Of a stretch of 14,944 nucleotides of DNA, positions 1-6,050 are shown one piece after another. The position numbers and the translations under genes were made by a program. The DNA comes from Candidatus Nomurabacteria bacterium (GTDB taxonomy: Bacteria > Patescibacteriota > Minisyncoccia > Phycocordibacterales > UBA9973): the NCBI GenBank assembly GCA_943356395.1, contig CALRFC010000014.1, positions 1 through 14,944 on the forward strand. Direction: 5' to 3'. Position 1 is the stretch's first letter, and every line of letters starts with the position of its first letter. The notes under the pieces were generated by a model, which saw only the letters and a list, made by a program, of their open reading frames with translations, had not been told where the DNA came from and searched no databases.

Positions 1-1
1 C

Positions 2-169
2 GCCACGATTTCGTTTTATGGCGGACACGAAATATTGACCGTCTTTCTCGGCGGAACATTTTCCGGACGCTTCACGGAGACGCTCGAACTCCTGAAGGAT
101 GCGCGTCTCATCCTCGAACAACGATATATTTATGCACAAATCGAGAGGGAAATTCTCGGAAAATTGTAG
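2..169 (+). CDS. 3' end of an unidentified protein gene (5' truncated by window)
   Basis: An open frame runs from the window edge to a TAG at 167-169 and encodes 55 residues, beginning ATISFYGGHEIL and ending QIEREILGKL. The C-terminal half (LKDARLILEQRYIYAQIEREIL) looks like an amphipathic, possibly coiled helix. I do not recognise the family. It lies directly upstream of mraY on the same strand, with the mraY -10 box beginning one base after its stop, so it may belong to the envelope cluster, but nothing in the visible part shows a function. The frame is favoured because it stays open to the edge and stops just before the mraY promoter. Confidence 0.5.
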   Translation, partial: ATISFYGGHEILTVFLGGTFSGRFTETLELLKDARLILEQRYIYAQIEREILGKL

Positions 170-175
170 TATACT
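170..175 (+). promoter_or_regulatory. -10 box of mraY promoter
   Basis: TATACT lies 8 bases before the mraY ATG at 184, beginning one base after the stop codon of the upstream gene. Transcription starting 6-8 bases downstream would give an mRNA with a leader of 0-2 bases. No clear -35 box is visible and no Shine-Dalgarno sequence precedes the ATG. Confidence 0.5.
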
Positions 176-183
176 TCCTGTTT

Positions 184-1245
184 ATGGTAGACGCCGCACT
201 GAAAATCTTCATACCGACGGCGCTCGCGTTCTTCGTCGGAATCGGAATCACTCCTTCGCTCATGCGATTGTTTTTCAAGTATCGACTCTGGAAAAGGAAT
301 GCGCGCGATGACGAGAATATAAATCCGGACAGGATGTCGGCGACATTCCAATCGCTTCACAATACCGACGACGAGCTCCGCACGCCGCGCGTCGGCGGAT
401 CGATCATCTGGATTTCCGTCGTCGCGACCGCCGCTTTGGTCTGGATCGTGAGCAAGATATCGCCCGGCGATGTAGCGCACAGGATGAATTTCGTCAGCCG
501 CAACCAAACGCTCATCCCGCTCTTCGCATTCGTCATGGCGTCTCTGGTCGGGCTCTACGACGATTTCTTGGGAATCTTCGTGAAGAGCGGCAGATTCGTG
601 AACGGATTCACGCGCACGCACATGTTTGCGATCGTCGCGCTCTTCGGACTCATCGGCTCATGGTGGTTTTATTCCAAACTCGGCGTCTCGTCGGTGCACA
701 TTCCTTTCGACGGCGCGCTCCATCTCGGCTTGTGGTTCATCCCGTTTTTCATATTCATCGCGCTCTGCACTTTTTCTTCCGGCGTCATCGACGGCATCGA
801 CGGTTTGGCGGGGGGAGTGATGGCGACGATCTACAGCTCGTACGCGCTCATCTCTTTTTTTCAGCATCAGATCGACATCGCCGTATTGTGCGCGGTCGTT
901 GCCGGCGCGATTCTCGCGTTCCTCTGGTTCAACATTCCGCCGGCGCGCTTCTATATGGGCGAAACCGGAATGCTCGGATTGACGACGCTCCTCACCGTCA
1001 TCGCTTTCATGACCGACACCGTGCTTTTGCTTCCGATCATCGCCTTTCCGCTCGCCGTGACATCCGCCTCCTCCGCGCTCCAGATCTTTTCAAAAAAATA
1101 TTTCGGAAAAAAGATTTTCAAGGTCGCGCCGATCCATCACCACTTTGAAGCGCTCGGCTGGTCGCGCGAAAAGATCACGATGCGATACTGGGTCATCTGC
1201 GTCATCTTCGCGATCTTCGGGGTGATCGCGGCGTTAATAAGTTGA
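184..1245 (+). CDS. mraY: phospho-N-acetylmuramoyl-pentapeptide-transferase (MraY)
   Basis: MraY is the integral membrane enzyme that transfers phospho-MurNAc-pentapeptide from the UDP nucleotide to undecaprenyl phosphate, giving lipid I. The 353-residue length fits the family (about 360). Visible landmarks are TPRVGG near residue 68, the GLYDDFLG acidic pair D126/D127, the cytoplasmic loop GVIDGIDGLAGG (D203, D206), FNIPPARFYMGETG (residues 250-262) and the MraY signature PIHHHFE (H318-H320). About ten hydrophobic segments alternate with these loops. Two motif positions are unusual: the family's MGDxGS is MGETGM, so the Mg-binding aspartate is E260, and the asparagine of NxxDGxDGLA is G200. 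The HHH motif still identifies it as MraY rather than WecA. There is no Shine-Dalgarno; the ATG follows a -10 box by 8 bases. murD, usually next, is missing; ftsW follows. Confidence 0.95.
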   Translation: MVDAALKIFIPTALAFFVGIGITPSLMRLFFKYRLWKRNARDDENINPDRMSATFQSLHNTDDELRTPRVGGSIIWISVVATAALVWIVSKISPGDVAHRMNFVSRNQTLIPLFAFVMASLVGLYDDFLGIFVKSGRFVNGFTRTHMFAIVALFGLIGSWWFYSKLGVSSVHIPFDGALHLGLWFIPFFIFIALCTFSSGVIDGIDGLAGGVMATIYSSYALISFFQHQIDIAVLCAVVAGAILAFLWFNIPPARFYMGETGMLGLTTLLTVIAFMTDTVLLLPIIAFPLAVTSASSALQIFSKKYFGKKIFKVAPIHHHFEALGWSREKITMRYWVICVIFAIFGVIAALIS

Positions 1246-1250
1246 TATAC

Positions 1251-1334
1251 AAATATGCGAATGACACGAATCAACGAATGAATGCGAATTATTCGTTGCC
1301 ATTCGCAGATTTGCATTATTCGTTGATTCGTATC
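1251..1334 (+). repeat. interlocked inverted repeats upstream of ftsW
   Basis: The mraY-ftsW gap consists almost entirely of permuted words (CGAAT, AACGAAT, GCGAATG and complements). Segment X (1251-1271) and overlapping Y (1264-1289) are followed by near-complements of X (1291-1312) and of Y (1309-1334), in the order X-Y-X'-Y'. X pairs with X' and Y with Y', so the pairings cross instead of nesting into one hairpin. The right part ends two bases before the ftsW ATG, so any promoter (a weak CATTAT at 1314-1319) lies inside the repeat. Confidence 0.6.
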
Positions 1335-1336
1335 TT

Positions 1337-2455
1337 ATGAAATCAAAATCCGTCGATCCATTTTTTCTGGGCATCGTTCTCATGCTTCTCATCTTCGGGG
1401 CGTTTGCGTTCGTGTCGGCGTCGCTCGGCGTCCTCGCGAAGAACGAGCAGAAATTCTACGGCATTCTCTTGAATCAGCTCGCGTTCGGGCTCGTCGGCGG
1501 AAGCGTTTTGATGTACGCCACTTCTCGCGTGAACTATACCTTCTGGCGCAAGCGCGCTTTCTTCATTTTCCTCGCGTCGATCGCGCTCACGCTCCTCGTT
1601 TTCATCCCGCATCTCGGATTCTCGCACGGCGGCGCGCGGCGCTGGGTCACGCTCGGCTTCATTTCTTTCCAGCCGGTCGAATTCCTGAAGATCGGATTCG
1701 TCATGTATTTTGCGGCATGGCTTTCGTGGATCAAGACCAAAGTCTCCGATTTCAAATTCGGCATGCTTCCGCTCATCATCATGCTCGGCGTCATCGCGCT
1801 CATCCTTTTCAAACAGCCGGATACGAAGAGCTTCATGCTCATGTTTGCGGCTGGCGCCACCATGCTTTTCGTTTCCGGCGTTCGCATGAAATACATCCTG
1901 ATCGCTTTCGGGATCGGCATCGCCGGACTCCTTGCGCTCGCGTACACGACGCCGTATCTCACGAATCGCATCGAGACCTTCTTGAATCCGGCAAATGATC
2001 CGCAGGGCTCTTCGTATCAGCTCCAGCAATCCCTGATCGCGCTCGGTTCCGGACACATCACCGGCCGCGGACTCGGACAGAGCATCCAGAAATTCAGCTA
2101 TCTTCCCGAGCCGCAAGGTGATTCCGTTTTTGCGGTCATCGGCGAAGAATTCGGGTTCGTCGGGAGCGTCATAGTCGTCCTTCTGTATCTGGCGTTCGTC
2201 CTGCGCGGGCTCAAAGTCGCTCATCAGGCGCCGGACTCTTTCGGACGACTCTTTACGACAGGGATCATCATGCTCTTGGGCGCGCAGTCGCTCTTAAACA
2301 TCGCCTCGATCGTCGGCGTCTTTCCGCTCACCGGCGTGCCGCTCGTTTTCATAAGCCACGGCGGAACATCGCTCGCCATATCGCTCGCGGCGGTCGGCAT
2401 AGTGCTCAATATTTCGAGACAGAGGAAAACACAACACGGGACAAATAGAACATAA
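1337..2455 (+). CDS. ftsW: SEDS-family peptidoglycan glycosyltransferase FtsW
   Basis: SEDS proteins polymerise lipid II into glycan strands at the membrane, and FtsW does so at the septum with a class B PBP partner. The 372-residue protein has about ten hydrophobic segments. Family motifs are ARRWVTLG with FQPVEFLK (residues 100-118), the extracellular QQSLIALGSGHITGRGLG stretch, then YLPEPQGDSVFAVIGEE, in which D262 aligns with the catalytic aspartate of RodA/FtsW, and FISHGGTS at 338-345 (family FISYGGSS). FtsW is preferred over RodA because the gene sits between mraY and murG; sequence alone does not settle this. The start has no Shine-Dalgarno. The gene ends at the edge of an AT-rich inverted repeat that precedes murG. 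Confidence 0.95.
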   Translation: MKSKSVDPFFLGIVLMLLIFGAFAFVSASLGVLAKNEQKFYGILLNQLAFGLVGGSVLMYATSRVNYTFWRKRAFFIFLASIALTLLVFIPHLGFSHGGARRWVTLGFISFQPVEFLKIGFVMYFAAWLSWIKTKVSDFKFGMLPLIIMLGVIALILFKQPDTKSFMLMFAAGATMLFVSGVRMKYILIAFGIGIAGLLALAYTTPYLTNRIETFLNPANDPQGSSYQLQQSLIALGSGHITGRGLGQSIQKFSYLPEPQGDSVFAVIGEEFGFVGSVIVVLLYLAFVLRGLKVAHQAPDSFGRLFTTGIIMLLGAQSLLNIASIVGVFPLTGVPLVFISHGGTSLAISLAAVGIVLNISRQRKTQHGTNRT

Positions 2456-2540
2456 ATCATAAAGCATAGAACATCCGGAGGATTTTTATGTTTTATGATC
2501 CATGATCTATGGTTTATATTTTGTGTTTTATGATATATTA
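2441..2540 (+). repeat. imperfect AT-rich inverted repeat between ftsW and murG
   Basis: Words such as CATAAAT, TCATAAAG and CATAGAACAT on the left reappear as complements (ATGTTTTATGATC, ATCTATGGTTTATA, GTGTTTTATGAT) on the right, around a small GC hairpin ATCC-gga-GGAT at about 2472-2482. The left arm overlaps the last codons of ftsW and the right arm contains the murG -10 box. There is no U-tract typical of an intrinsic terminator. Confidence 0.55.
2531..2539 (+). promoter_or_regulatory. extended -10 promoter of murG, predicted leaderless
   Basis: TGA-TATATT (TGn extended -10) ends exactly 6 bases before the murG ATG at 2546, so transcription starting 7 bases downstream would begin at the A of the start codon. 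The same geometry is seen at gltX. No convincing -35 box is visible. Confidence 0.55.
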
Positions 2541-2545
2541 AACCT

Positions 2546-3670
2546 ATGAAAATCCTTCTCACCGGAGGGGGGACGGGCGGACATTTCTATCCGCTCATCG
2601 CCGTTGCCGAAAAAATCCGCGAAATCTCCGACAGGGAAAAGATTCTCGATGTGAAGCTTTTCTATATGAGCGATGCGCCGTACGACAAGGAGGCGCTTTT
2701 CGAGAATCAGATAACATATATCGCGACGATTTCCGGCAAACAGCGCCTCTACGCTTCGGCTAGGAATTTTTTCGATCTCTTCAAGATCGCACTCGGCAGC
2801 TTCCATGCCTTGATCCGGCTTTTTTTCCTGTATCCGGATGCCGTTTTCGGCAAAGGCGGCTACGCGAGCTTTCCGGCGCTCTTTGCCGCGCGCATCTTAG
2901 GCATTCCCGTCATCATCCATGAATCGGATTCCGTGCCCGGCCGCGTGAACAAATGGGCGGGAAAATTCGCGAAAAAGATCGGCGTTTCGTGGGAAGAAGC
3001 CGCAAAATATTTTCCAAAAGACAGAGTCGCCGTCGTGGGCCAGCCGATACGAAAAACGATCGCGGAGCCCGCGCGCGAAGGCGCATTTGAATATTTGAAA
3101 CTCGATCCGTCGATTCCGGTCATATTCGTCTTGGGCGGCTCGCAAGGATCGGAAACGATCAACAACATCGTCGTCGACGCCCTGCCCGAGCTCGTAAAAA
3201 AATATCAGGTCATCCATCAGACCGGCGCAAAAAATATCGACGCCGTCCGCGCGCGTGCAGGCGTTGTCCTCGTAAGCGACGAAGAGAAGAAGCGCTACAA
3301 GCCGTTCGGATATTTGAATCCGCTTTCGATGAAGATGTCCGCCGGCGCGGCTAAGATCGTCATATCGCGCGGCGGCTCGCAGATCTTTGAGATCGCATCG
3401 TGGGGCGCGCCATCGATCATCGTCCCGATACCGCCTAAGATCAGCCGCGATCAGGAACACAACGCTTTCAATTATGCGCGCGTCGGCGCGGCTAGCGTGA
3501 TCGAAGAATCGAACCTAACGCCCTACATGCTCGTCGCCGAGGCCGACAGGATCATGGCGGGGAAGTGGGAGGAGATGCACAAAAATGCGCTCGCTTTCGC
3601 GAATCGCACGAACGCCGCCGAGACGATCGCGCAGGCGCTCCTCGAGATCGGGCTTGGGCACGAGAAATAG
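2546..3670 (+). CDS. murG: UDP-GlcNAc:undecaprenyl-PP-MurNAc-pentapeptide GlcNAc transferase (MurG)
   Basis: MurG adds GlcNAc from UDP-GlcNAc to lipid I, making lipid II on the inner face of the membrane. The 374-residue GT28 protein shows both Rossmann halves. The N-terminal glycine loop is TGGGTGGHF (T6-F14) with H13 as the expected catalytic histidine. It is followed by GKGGYASFPAL, the acceptor-side HESDSVPGRVNK, the second-half loop GGSQGSETIN (from G197), and the donor-binding ISRGGSQIFEIASWGAPSII with E282 as the family's UDP-GlcNAc-binding glutamate. Length and motifs are complete. There is no Shine-Dalgarno; an extended -10 lies 6 bases upstream. It closes the mraY-ftsW-murG series. 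The murC/murB/ddl/fts genes that often follow are not here, and a bidirectional terminator lies about 70 bases downstream. Confidence 0.97.
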   Translation: MKILLTGGGTGGHFYPLIAVAEKIREISDREKILDVKLFYMSDAPYDKEALFENQITYIATISGKQRLYASARNFFDLFKIALGSFHALIRLFFLYPDAVFGKGGYASFPALFAARILGIPVIIHESDSVPGRVNKWAGKFAKKIGVSWEEAAKYFPKDRVAVVGQPIRKTIAEPAREGAFEYLKLDPSIPVIFVLGGSQGSETINNIVVDALPELVKKYQVIHQTGAKNIDAVRARAGVVLVSDEEKKRYKPFGYLNPLSMKMSAGAAKIVISRGGSQIFEIASWGAPSIIVPIPPKISRDQEHNAFNYARVGAASVIEESNLTPYMLVAEADRIMAGKWEEMHKNALAFANRTNAAETIAQALLEIGLGHEK

Positions 3671-3683
3671 CGCGATGCTAATG

Positions 3684-3724
3684 ATACGAATAAAATACCA
3701 ACTTGGGAGCAAGGCACCCAAGTG
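3684..3724. repeat. 41-bp interspersed repeat, copy 1
   Basis: A 41-bp segment is identical to 4198-4238, 514 bp away. It starts ATACGAATAAAATACC and contains the inverted repeat ACTTGGG / CCCAAGT with a 9-base loop (AGCAAGGCA). Both copies are followed within a few bases by a second ATACGAATAAAA and then by a C/G-stem terminator hairpin, so the repeating unit is larger than the identical core. It lies downstream of murG and of the convergent minus-strand gene. Confidence 0.9.
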
Positions 3725-3733
3725 AATACGAAT

Positions 3734-3770
3734 AAAAAATCCCCTCGAAAGGGGATAATTTTTCTAATTT
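3734..3770. terminator. bidirectional terminator between murG and the convergent small gene
   Basis: ATCCCCT and AGGGGAT (3739-3756) form a 7-bp stem with a CGAA loop. On the + strand it is followed by AATTTTT and a further T-run, serving murG. On the minus strand it is followed immediately by six T, serving the gene that ends at 3764. Confidence 0.85.
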
Positions 3771-4117
3771 TTTGCAGGTTTGTGTCGGCGTACTCTTTTG
3801 ATCGTGTATTTTCCAGTTTCGTCCCGAGTAGCGGCAAGTCGTCCTAATATGCTGTTGACCATGGCACTCGAAGGAATGGTTTCGTCAGGATTCAGCCTCT
3901 TTAAGGCACGATATCCGGCGTAATCGCGTTCCGCAATCCATGCGAAGAGGAGCATGAAGACAACGATGAATGCGATTATGGGGATGTTCATGTCGCATGA
4001 ACATTTTGATGTTTGGACGATAGAGAAAATGAGTCCTGCCAACAAAGCGAGTGAAAATAAAGCGGCTTTTATACTCGTGTCGCGCTTTAAGCGGATTTGG
4101 TATTGAAGATTTTTCAT
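3764..4117 (-). CDS. small membrane protein with two transmembrane segments, function unknown
   Basis: This 117-residue protein matches no family I recognise. It has a basic N-terminus (KNLQYQIRLKRD), a first hydrophobic segment at about residues 16-35, a short loop with a CxC pair (SKCSCD, C39 and C41), a second hydrophobic segment at about 44-62 (NIPIIAFIVVFMLLFAWIA) and a basic tail ending in IKRVRRHKPAKN. That suggests a hairpin membrane protein with both ends in the cytoplasm. A TACAAT -10-like box lies 17 bases before the start, and a terminator follows the stop by 8 bases. It sits convergent to murG in a lower-GC stretch. A real gene is likely but not certain. Confidence 0.65.
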   Translation of the reverse strand: MKNLQYQIRLKRDTSIKAALFSLALLAGLIFSIVQTSKCSCDMNIPIIAFIVVFMLLFAWIAERDYAGYRALKRLNPDETIPSSAMVNSILGRLAATRDETGKYTIKRVRRHKPAKN

Positions 4118-4134
4118 GTGCGTAATTTTTCTCC

Positions 4135-4140
4135 ATTGTA
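4135..4140 (-). promoter_or_regulatory. probable -10 box of the two-TM protein gene
   Basis: On the minus strand TACAAT lies 17 bases before the ATG at 4117, predicting a leader of about 10 bases. GGAG directly follows the box but lies 13 bases from the ATG, far for a Shine-Dalgarno. No clear -35 is visible. Confidence 0.35.
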
Positions 4141-4197
4141 GCGTGTTTATTAAAATATGTCAAATTTGCCTGAAAGGACTTGTTTGGAAAGCGAATA

Positions 4198-4238
4198 ATA
4201 CGAATAAAATACCAACTTGGGAGCAAGGCACCCAAGTG
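4198..4238. repeat. 41-bp interspersed repeat, copy 2
   Basis: It is base-for-base identical to 3684-3724, including the ACTTGGG/CCCAAGT stem. It is followed by GGAGG, then ATACGAATAAAAAAA and a terminator hairpin. The copy separates the two small minus-strand genes. Confidence 0.9.
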
Positions 4239-4250
4239 GAGGATACGAAT

Positions 4251-4280
4251 AAAAAAATCCCCGAGCGTGTCGGGGATTTT
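4251..4280 (-). terminator. intrinsic terminator of the small lipoprotein gene
   Basis: AAAATCCCCGA (4254-4264) and TCGGGGATTTT (4270-4280) form an 11-bp perfect stem with a 5-base loop. Read on the minus strand it lies 18 bases after the stop codon of the lipoprotein gene and runs into a T-tract of seven. Confidence 0.88.
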
Positions 4281-4298
4281 GTGTGAATCTAATCCATT

Positions 4299-4619
4299 TT
4301 ATTTAGGAATATAGACCATACCAAGCTCGATGTTATCACCATAATATTCTGGGCAATAAACTTCAGCTTGAAGCGAGTCTAACATTCCAATTTTCTCGGC
4401 GGATAAAATAACAGTAGCCGCTTTTTCGTTGATGAAGGTAGTTGTCAATAATGGATATCCGGGAACATAAACTATAGCTGATACAACAAAATGATTTGTT
4501 TTATCCAAAATTACTTTGACGGATTTTATTCTTCCAGTCTCAGGCCATTTTGAACAAGAGGAAAAAGTGACAAAAAGAAGAGAAAGTGAAAAGTACGCAG
4601 CAATAAAGAAAATTTTCAT
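4299..4619 (-). CDS. small predicted lipoprotein, function unknown
   Basis: This 106-residue protein has an N-terminal signal (MKIFFIAAYFSLSLLFVTF) followed by FSSC, where C22 would be the lipidated cysteine. The -3 residue F is not typical for a lipobox, so the call is moderate. The remainder is beta-rich (VKVILDKTNHFVVSAIVYVP) with one more cysteine in VYCPEYYGD. I do not recognise the domain. The gene has its own near-consensus promoter, divergent from gltX, and its own terminator. Its DNA is clearly more AT-rich than the flanking murG and gltX, which suggests recent acquisition or relaxed selection. Confidence 0.7.
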   Translation of the reverse strand: MKIFFIAAYFSLSLLFVTFSSCSKWPETGRIKSVKVILDKTNHFVVSAIVYVPGYPLLTTTFINEKAATVILSAEKIGMLDSLQAEVYCPEYYGDNIELGMVYIPK

Positions 4620-4638
4620 TTGTTTTTGATTTTTTCAT

Positions 4639-4667
4639 ATATTAACAAATACTTTAAATATTGTCAA
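4639..4667 (-). promoter_or_regulatory. sigma70-type promoter of the small lipoprotein gene
   Basis: On the minus strand a perfect -35 TTGACA (4667-4662), a 17-base spacer and a -10 TAATAT (4644-4639) lie 19 bases before the ATG at 4619. This is one of only three recognisable -35/-10 pairs with a 17-base spacer in the window. Confidence 0.75.
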
Positions 4668-4690
4668 GTCTCGGTGAATAATCCTTGTTT

Positions 4691-4699
4691 TGCTATACT
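4691..4699 (+). promoter_or_regulatory. extended -10 promoter of gltX, predicted leaderless
   Basis: TGC-TATACT ends 6 bases before the ATG at 4706, which places the expected transcription start at the start codon. No -35 box or Shine-Dalgarno is seen. The position also decides the start: the in-frame TTG at 4685 lies upstream of the -10 box and so would not be transcribed. Confidence 0.65.
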
Positions 4700-4705
4700 A
4701 TCCCG

Positions 4706-6049
4706 ATGCAGGAACATCAAAAAATCGTCACGCGCTTCGCGCCGTCGCCGACGGGGAAATTGCATTCCGGATCGTATCGGACCGCGATATTCGCGTATCT
4801 TTTTGCGCGAAAAAACCACGGCAGTTTCGTTCTCCGTATTGAAGACACCGACCGCGAGCGTTCAAAAAAAGAATATGAAGAAAACATACTCGAGAGCTTG
4901 GAGTGGCTCGGCTTGGAACACGACAAATTTTTTCGCCAGTCGGACAACATCCTACGGCACAAAGAAATCTTGAAACAACTGATCGGCGGCGGCCACGCAT
5001 ATATTTCCAAAGAAGAAGCGAAAGACGGCTCTGGAATAATGAAAGAGCTCGTGCGCTTCAAGAATCCGAACACAGATGTCTCTTTTGAAGACGAGATCAA
5101 AGGGCGCGTGACGGTGAACACGAAAGAGCTCGGGGATTTCGTGATCGCAAAAAATATGGACGAACCGCTTTTCCATCTCGCGGTCGTCGTCGACGATTTC
5201 GATGAAAGCGTCACGCATGTCATTCGCGGAGAAGACCATGTTTCGAACACGCCGCGGCAGATTCTCATCCAGCGCGCGATCGGCGCGCCGGAGCCCGTTT
5301 ATGCGCATCTACCGCTCGTCCTCGGTCTCGACAAGCAGAAGCTCTCCAAGAGAAAAGGCGCGCTCGCGCTCACGGATTATCGCGATCTCGGATATCTGCC
5401 GGAAGCGCTTCTCAACATGATTTCGATGATCGGCTGGAATCCGGGCGGAGAGCAGGAAATTTTTTCGAAGGACGAGCTCGTGGCAAGCTTTGATCTTTCA
5501 CGCGTGCAAAAATCTCCGGCGATATTCAATCCGGAAAAGCTCGATTGGTACGATCGCGAACACATCAAGCGACTCCCAAAAGCCTTGCTTTTGGGATATG
5601 TGAAAAAATTCCTGCCGGAGTCGATTTTGTCCAAGAATCCCGCGGACGAAAATTTGGAATCTTTCATTGCAATCATCGGCGAACGGCTGACGGCGTTTGG
5701 CGAGATCAGAAAAATGAGCGAGAGGGGAGAGCTCTTGTACTTTTTTGAGCGGCCCGAATATGATGCCGCGCTTCTCCTCGGCAAAGACGGAAGCGCGGGA
5801 GAGACGAAGGACTATCTTTCGCGCGCGGCGGCGATCCTCGAATCACTATCGGATTTTTCCAAAGAATCGGTAAAGAATGCGCTCTGGGGTTTTGCGACGG
5901 AAGTCGGCCGCTCTAAAGTCCTCTGGCCGCTCCGTGTTGCACTTTCGGGGCTCGCAAAATCCCCAGACCCTTTCGTGCTTTCCGCATATTTCGGCAAAGA
6001 CGAAACGCTCGAGCGCATCAAAATTGCGACAGAACTCCTCTCACGGTAG
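4706..6049 (+). CDS. gltX: glutamyl-tRNA synthetase (class I aaRS)
   Basis: GltX activates glutamate with ATP and charges tRNA-Glu; without GlnRS it may also charge tRNA-Gln for GatCAB, which cannot be judged here. The 447-residue protein begins MQEHQKIVTRFAPSPTGKLH. The class I signature reads LHSGSYRTA (H20-S23), so the usual HIGH/HIGG-type site is HSGS. LRIEDTDRER follows at about residue 44, and the second signature is KLSKRKG (K212-G218). RGEDHVSNTPRQILI and PAIFNPEKLDWYDREHIK are typical of GluRS, as is the helical C-terminal anticodon domain. The start is ATG 4706 because the -10 box lies between it and the upstream in-frame TTG. The next gene begins one base after the stop, so the two are probably co-transcribed. 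Confidence 0.97.
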   Translation: MQEHQKIVTRFAPSPTGKLHSGSYRTAIFAYLFARKNHGSFVLRIEDTDRERSKKEYEENILESLEWLGLEHDKFFRQSDNILRHKEILKQLIGGGHAYISKEEAKDGSGIMKELVRFKNPNTDVSFEDEIKGRVTVNTKELGDFVIAKNMDEPLFHLAVVVDDFDESVTHVIRGEDHVSNTPRQILIQRAIGAPEPVYAHLPLVLGLDKQKLSKRKGALALTDYRDLGYLPEALLNMISMIGWNPGGEQEIFSKDELVASFDLSRVQKSPAIFNPEKLDWYDREHIKRLPKALLLGYVKKFLPESILSKNPADENLESFIAIIGERLTAFGEIRKMSERGELLYFFERPEYDAALLLGKDGSAGETKDYLSRAAAILESLSDFSKESVKNALWGFATEVGRSKVLWPLRVALSGLAKSPDPFVLSAYFGKDETLERIKIATELLSR

Positions 6050-6050
6050 A

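Noticed and set aside
1343..2224. 293-residue open frame opposite ftsW
   Set aside because: Low-complexity Glu/Arg/Asp-rich translation typical of antisense to a membrane protein gene; ftsW is unambiguous.
3885..4235. 116-residue minus-strand frame starting in the 41-bp repeat (MGALLPSWYF)
   Set aside because: The start comes from the repeat itself and recurs at 3721 with unrelated continuation; the overlapping frame 3764-4117 has clear TM segments.
3671..4300. Insertion sequence or composite element formed by the two 41-bp repeats
   Set aside because: The repeats are direct, no transposase lies between them and no target duplication could be recognised; kept only as repeats.
4685..4705. 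TTG start extending gltX by seven residues
   Set aside because: The -10 box lies inside this extension and the family N-terminus begins after the ATG at 4706.
5877..6050. N-terminal extension of the M23 peptidase into gltX
   Set aside because: It overlaps the conserved end of gltX in another frame; the signal peptide begins soon after ATG 6051.
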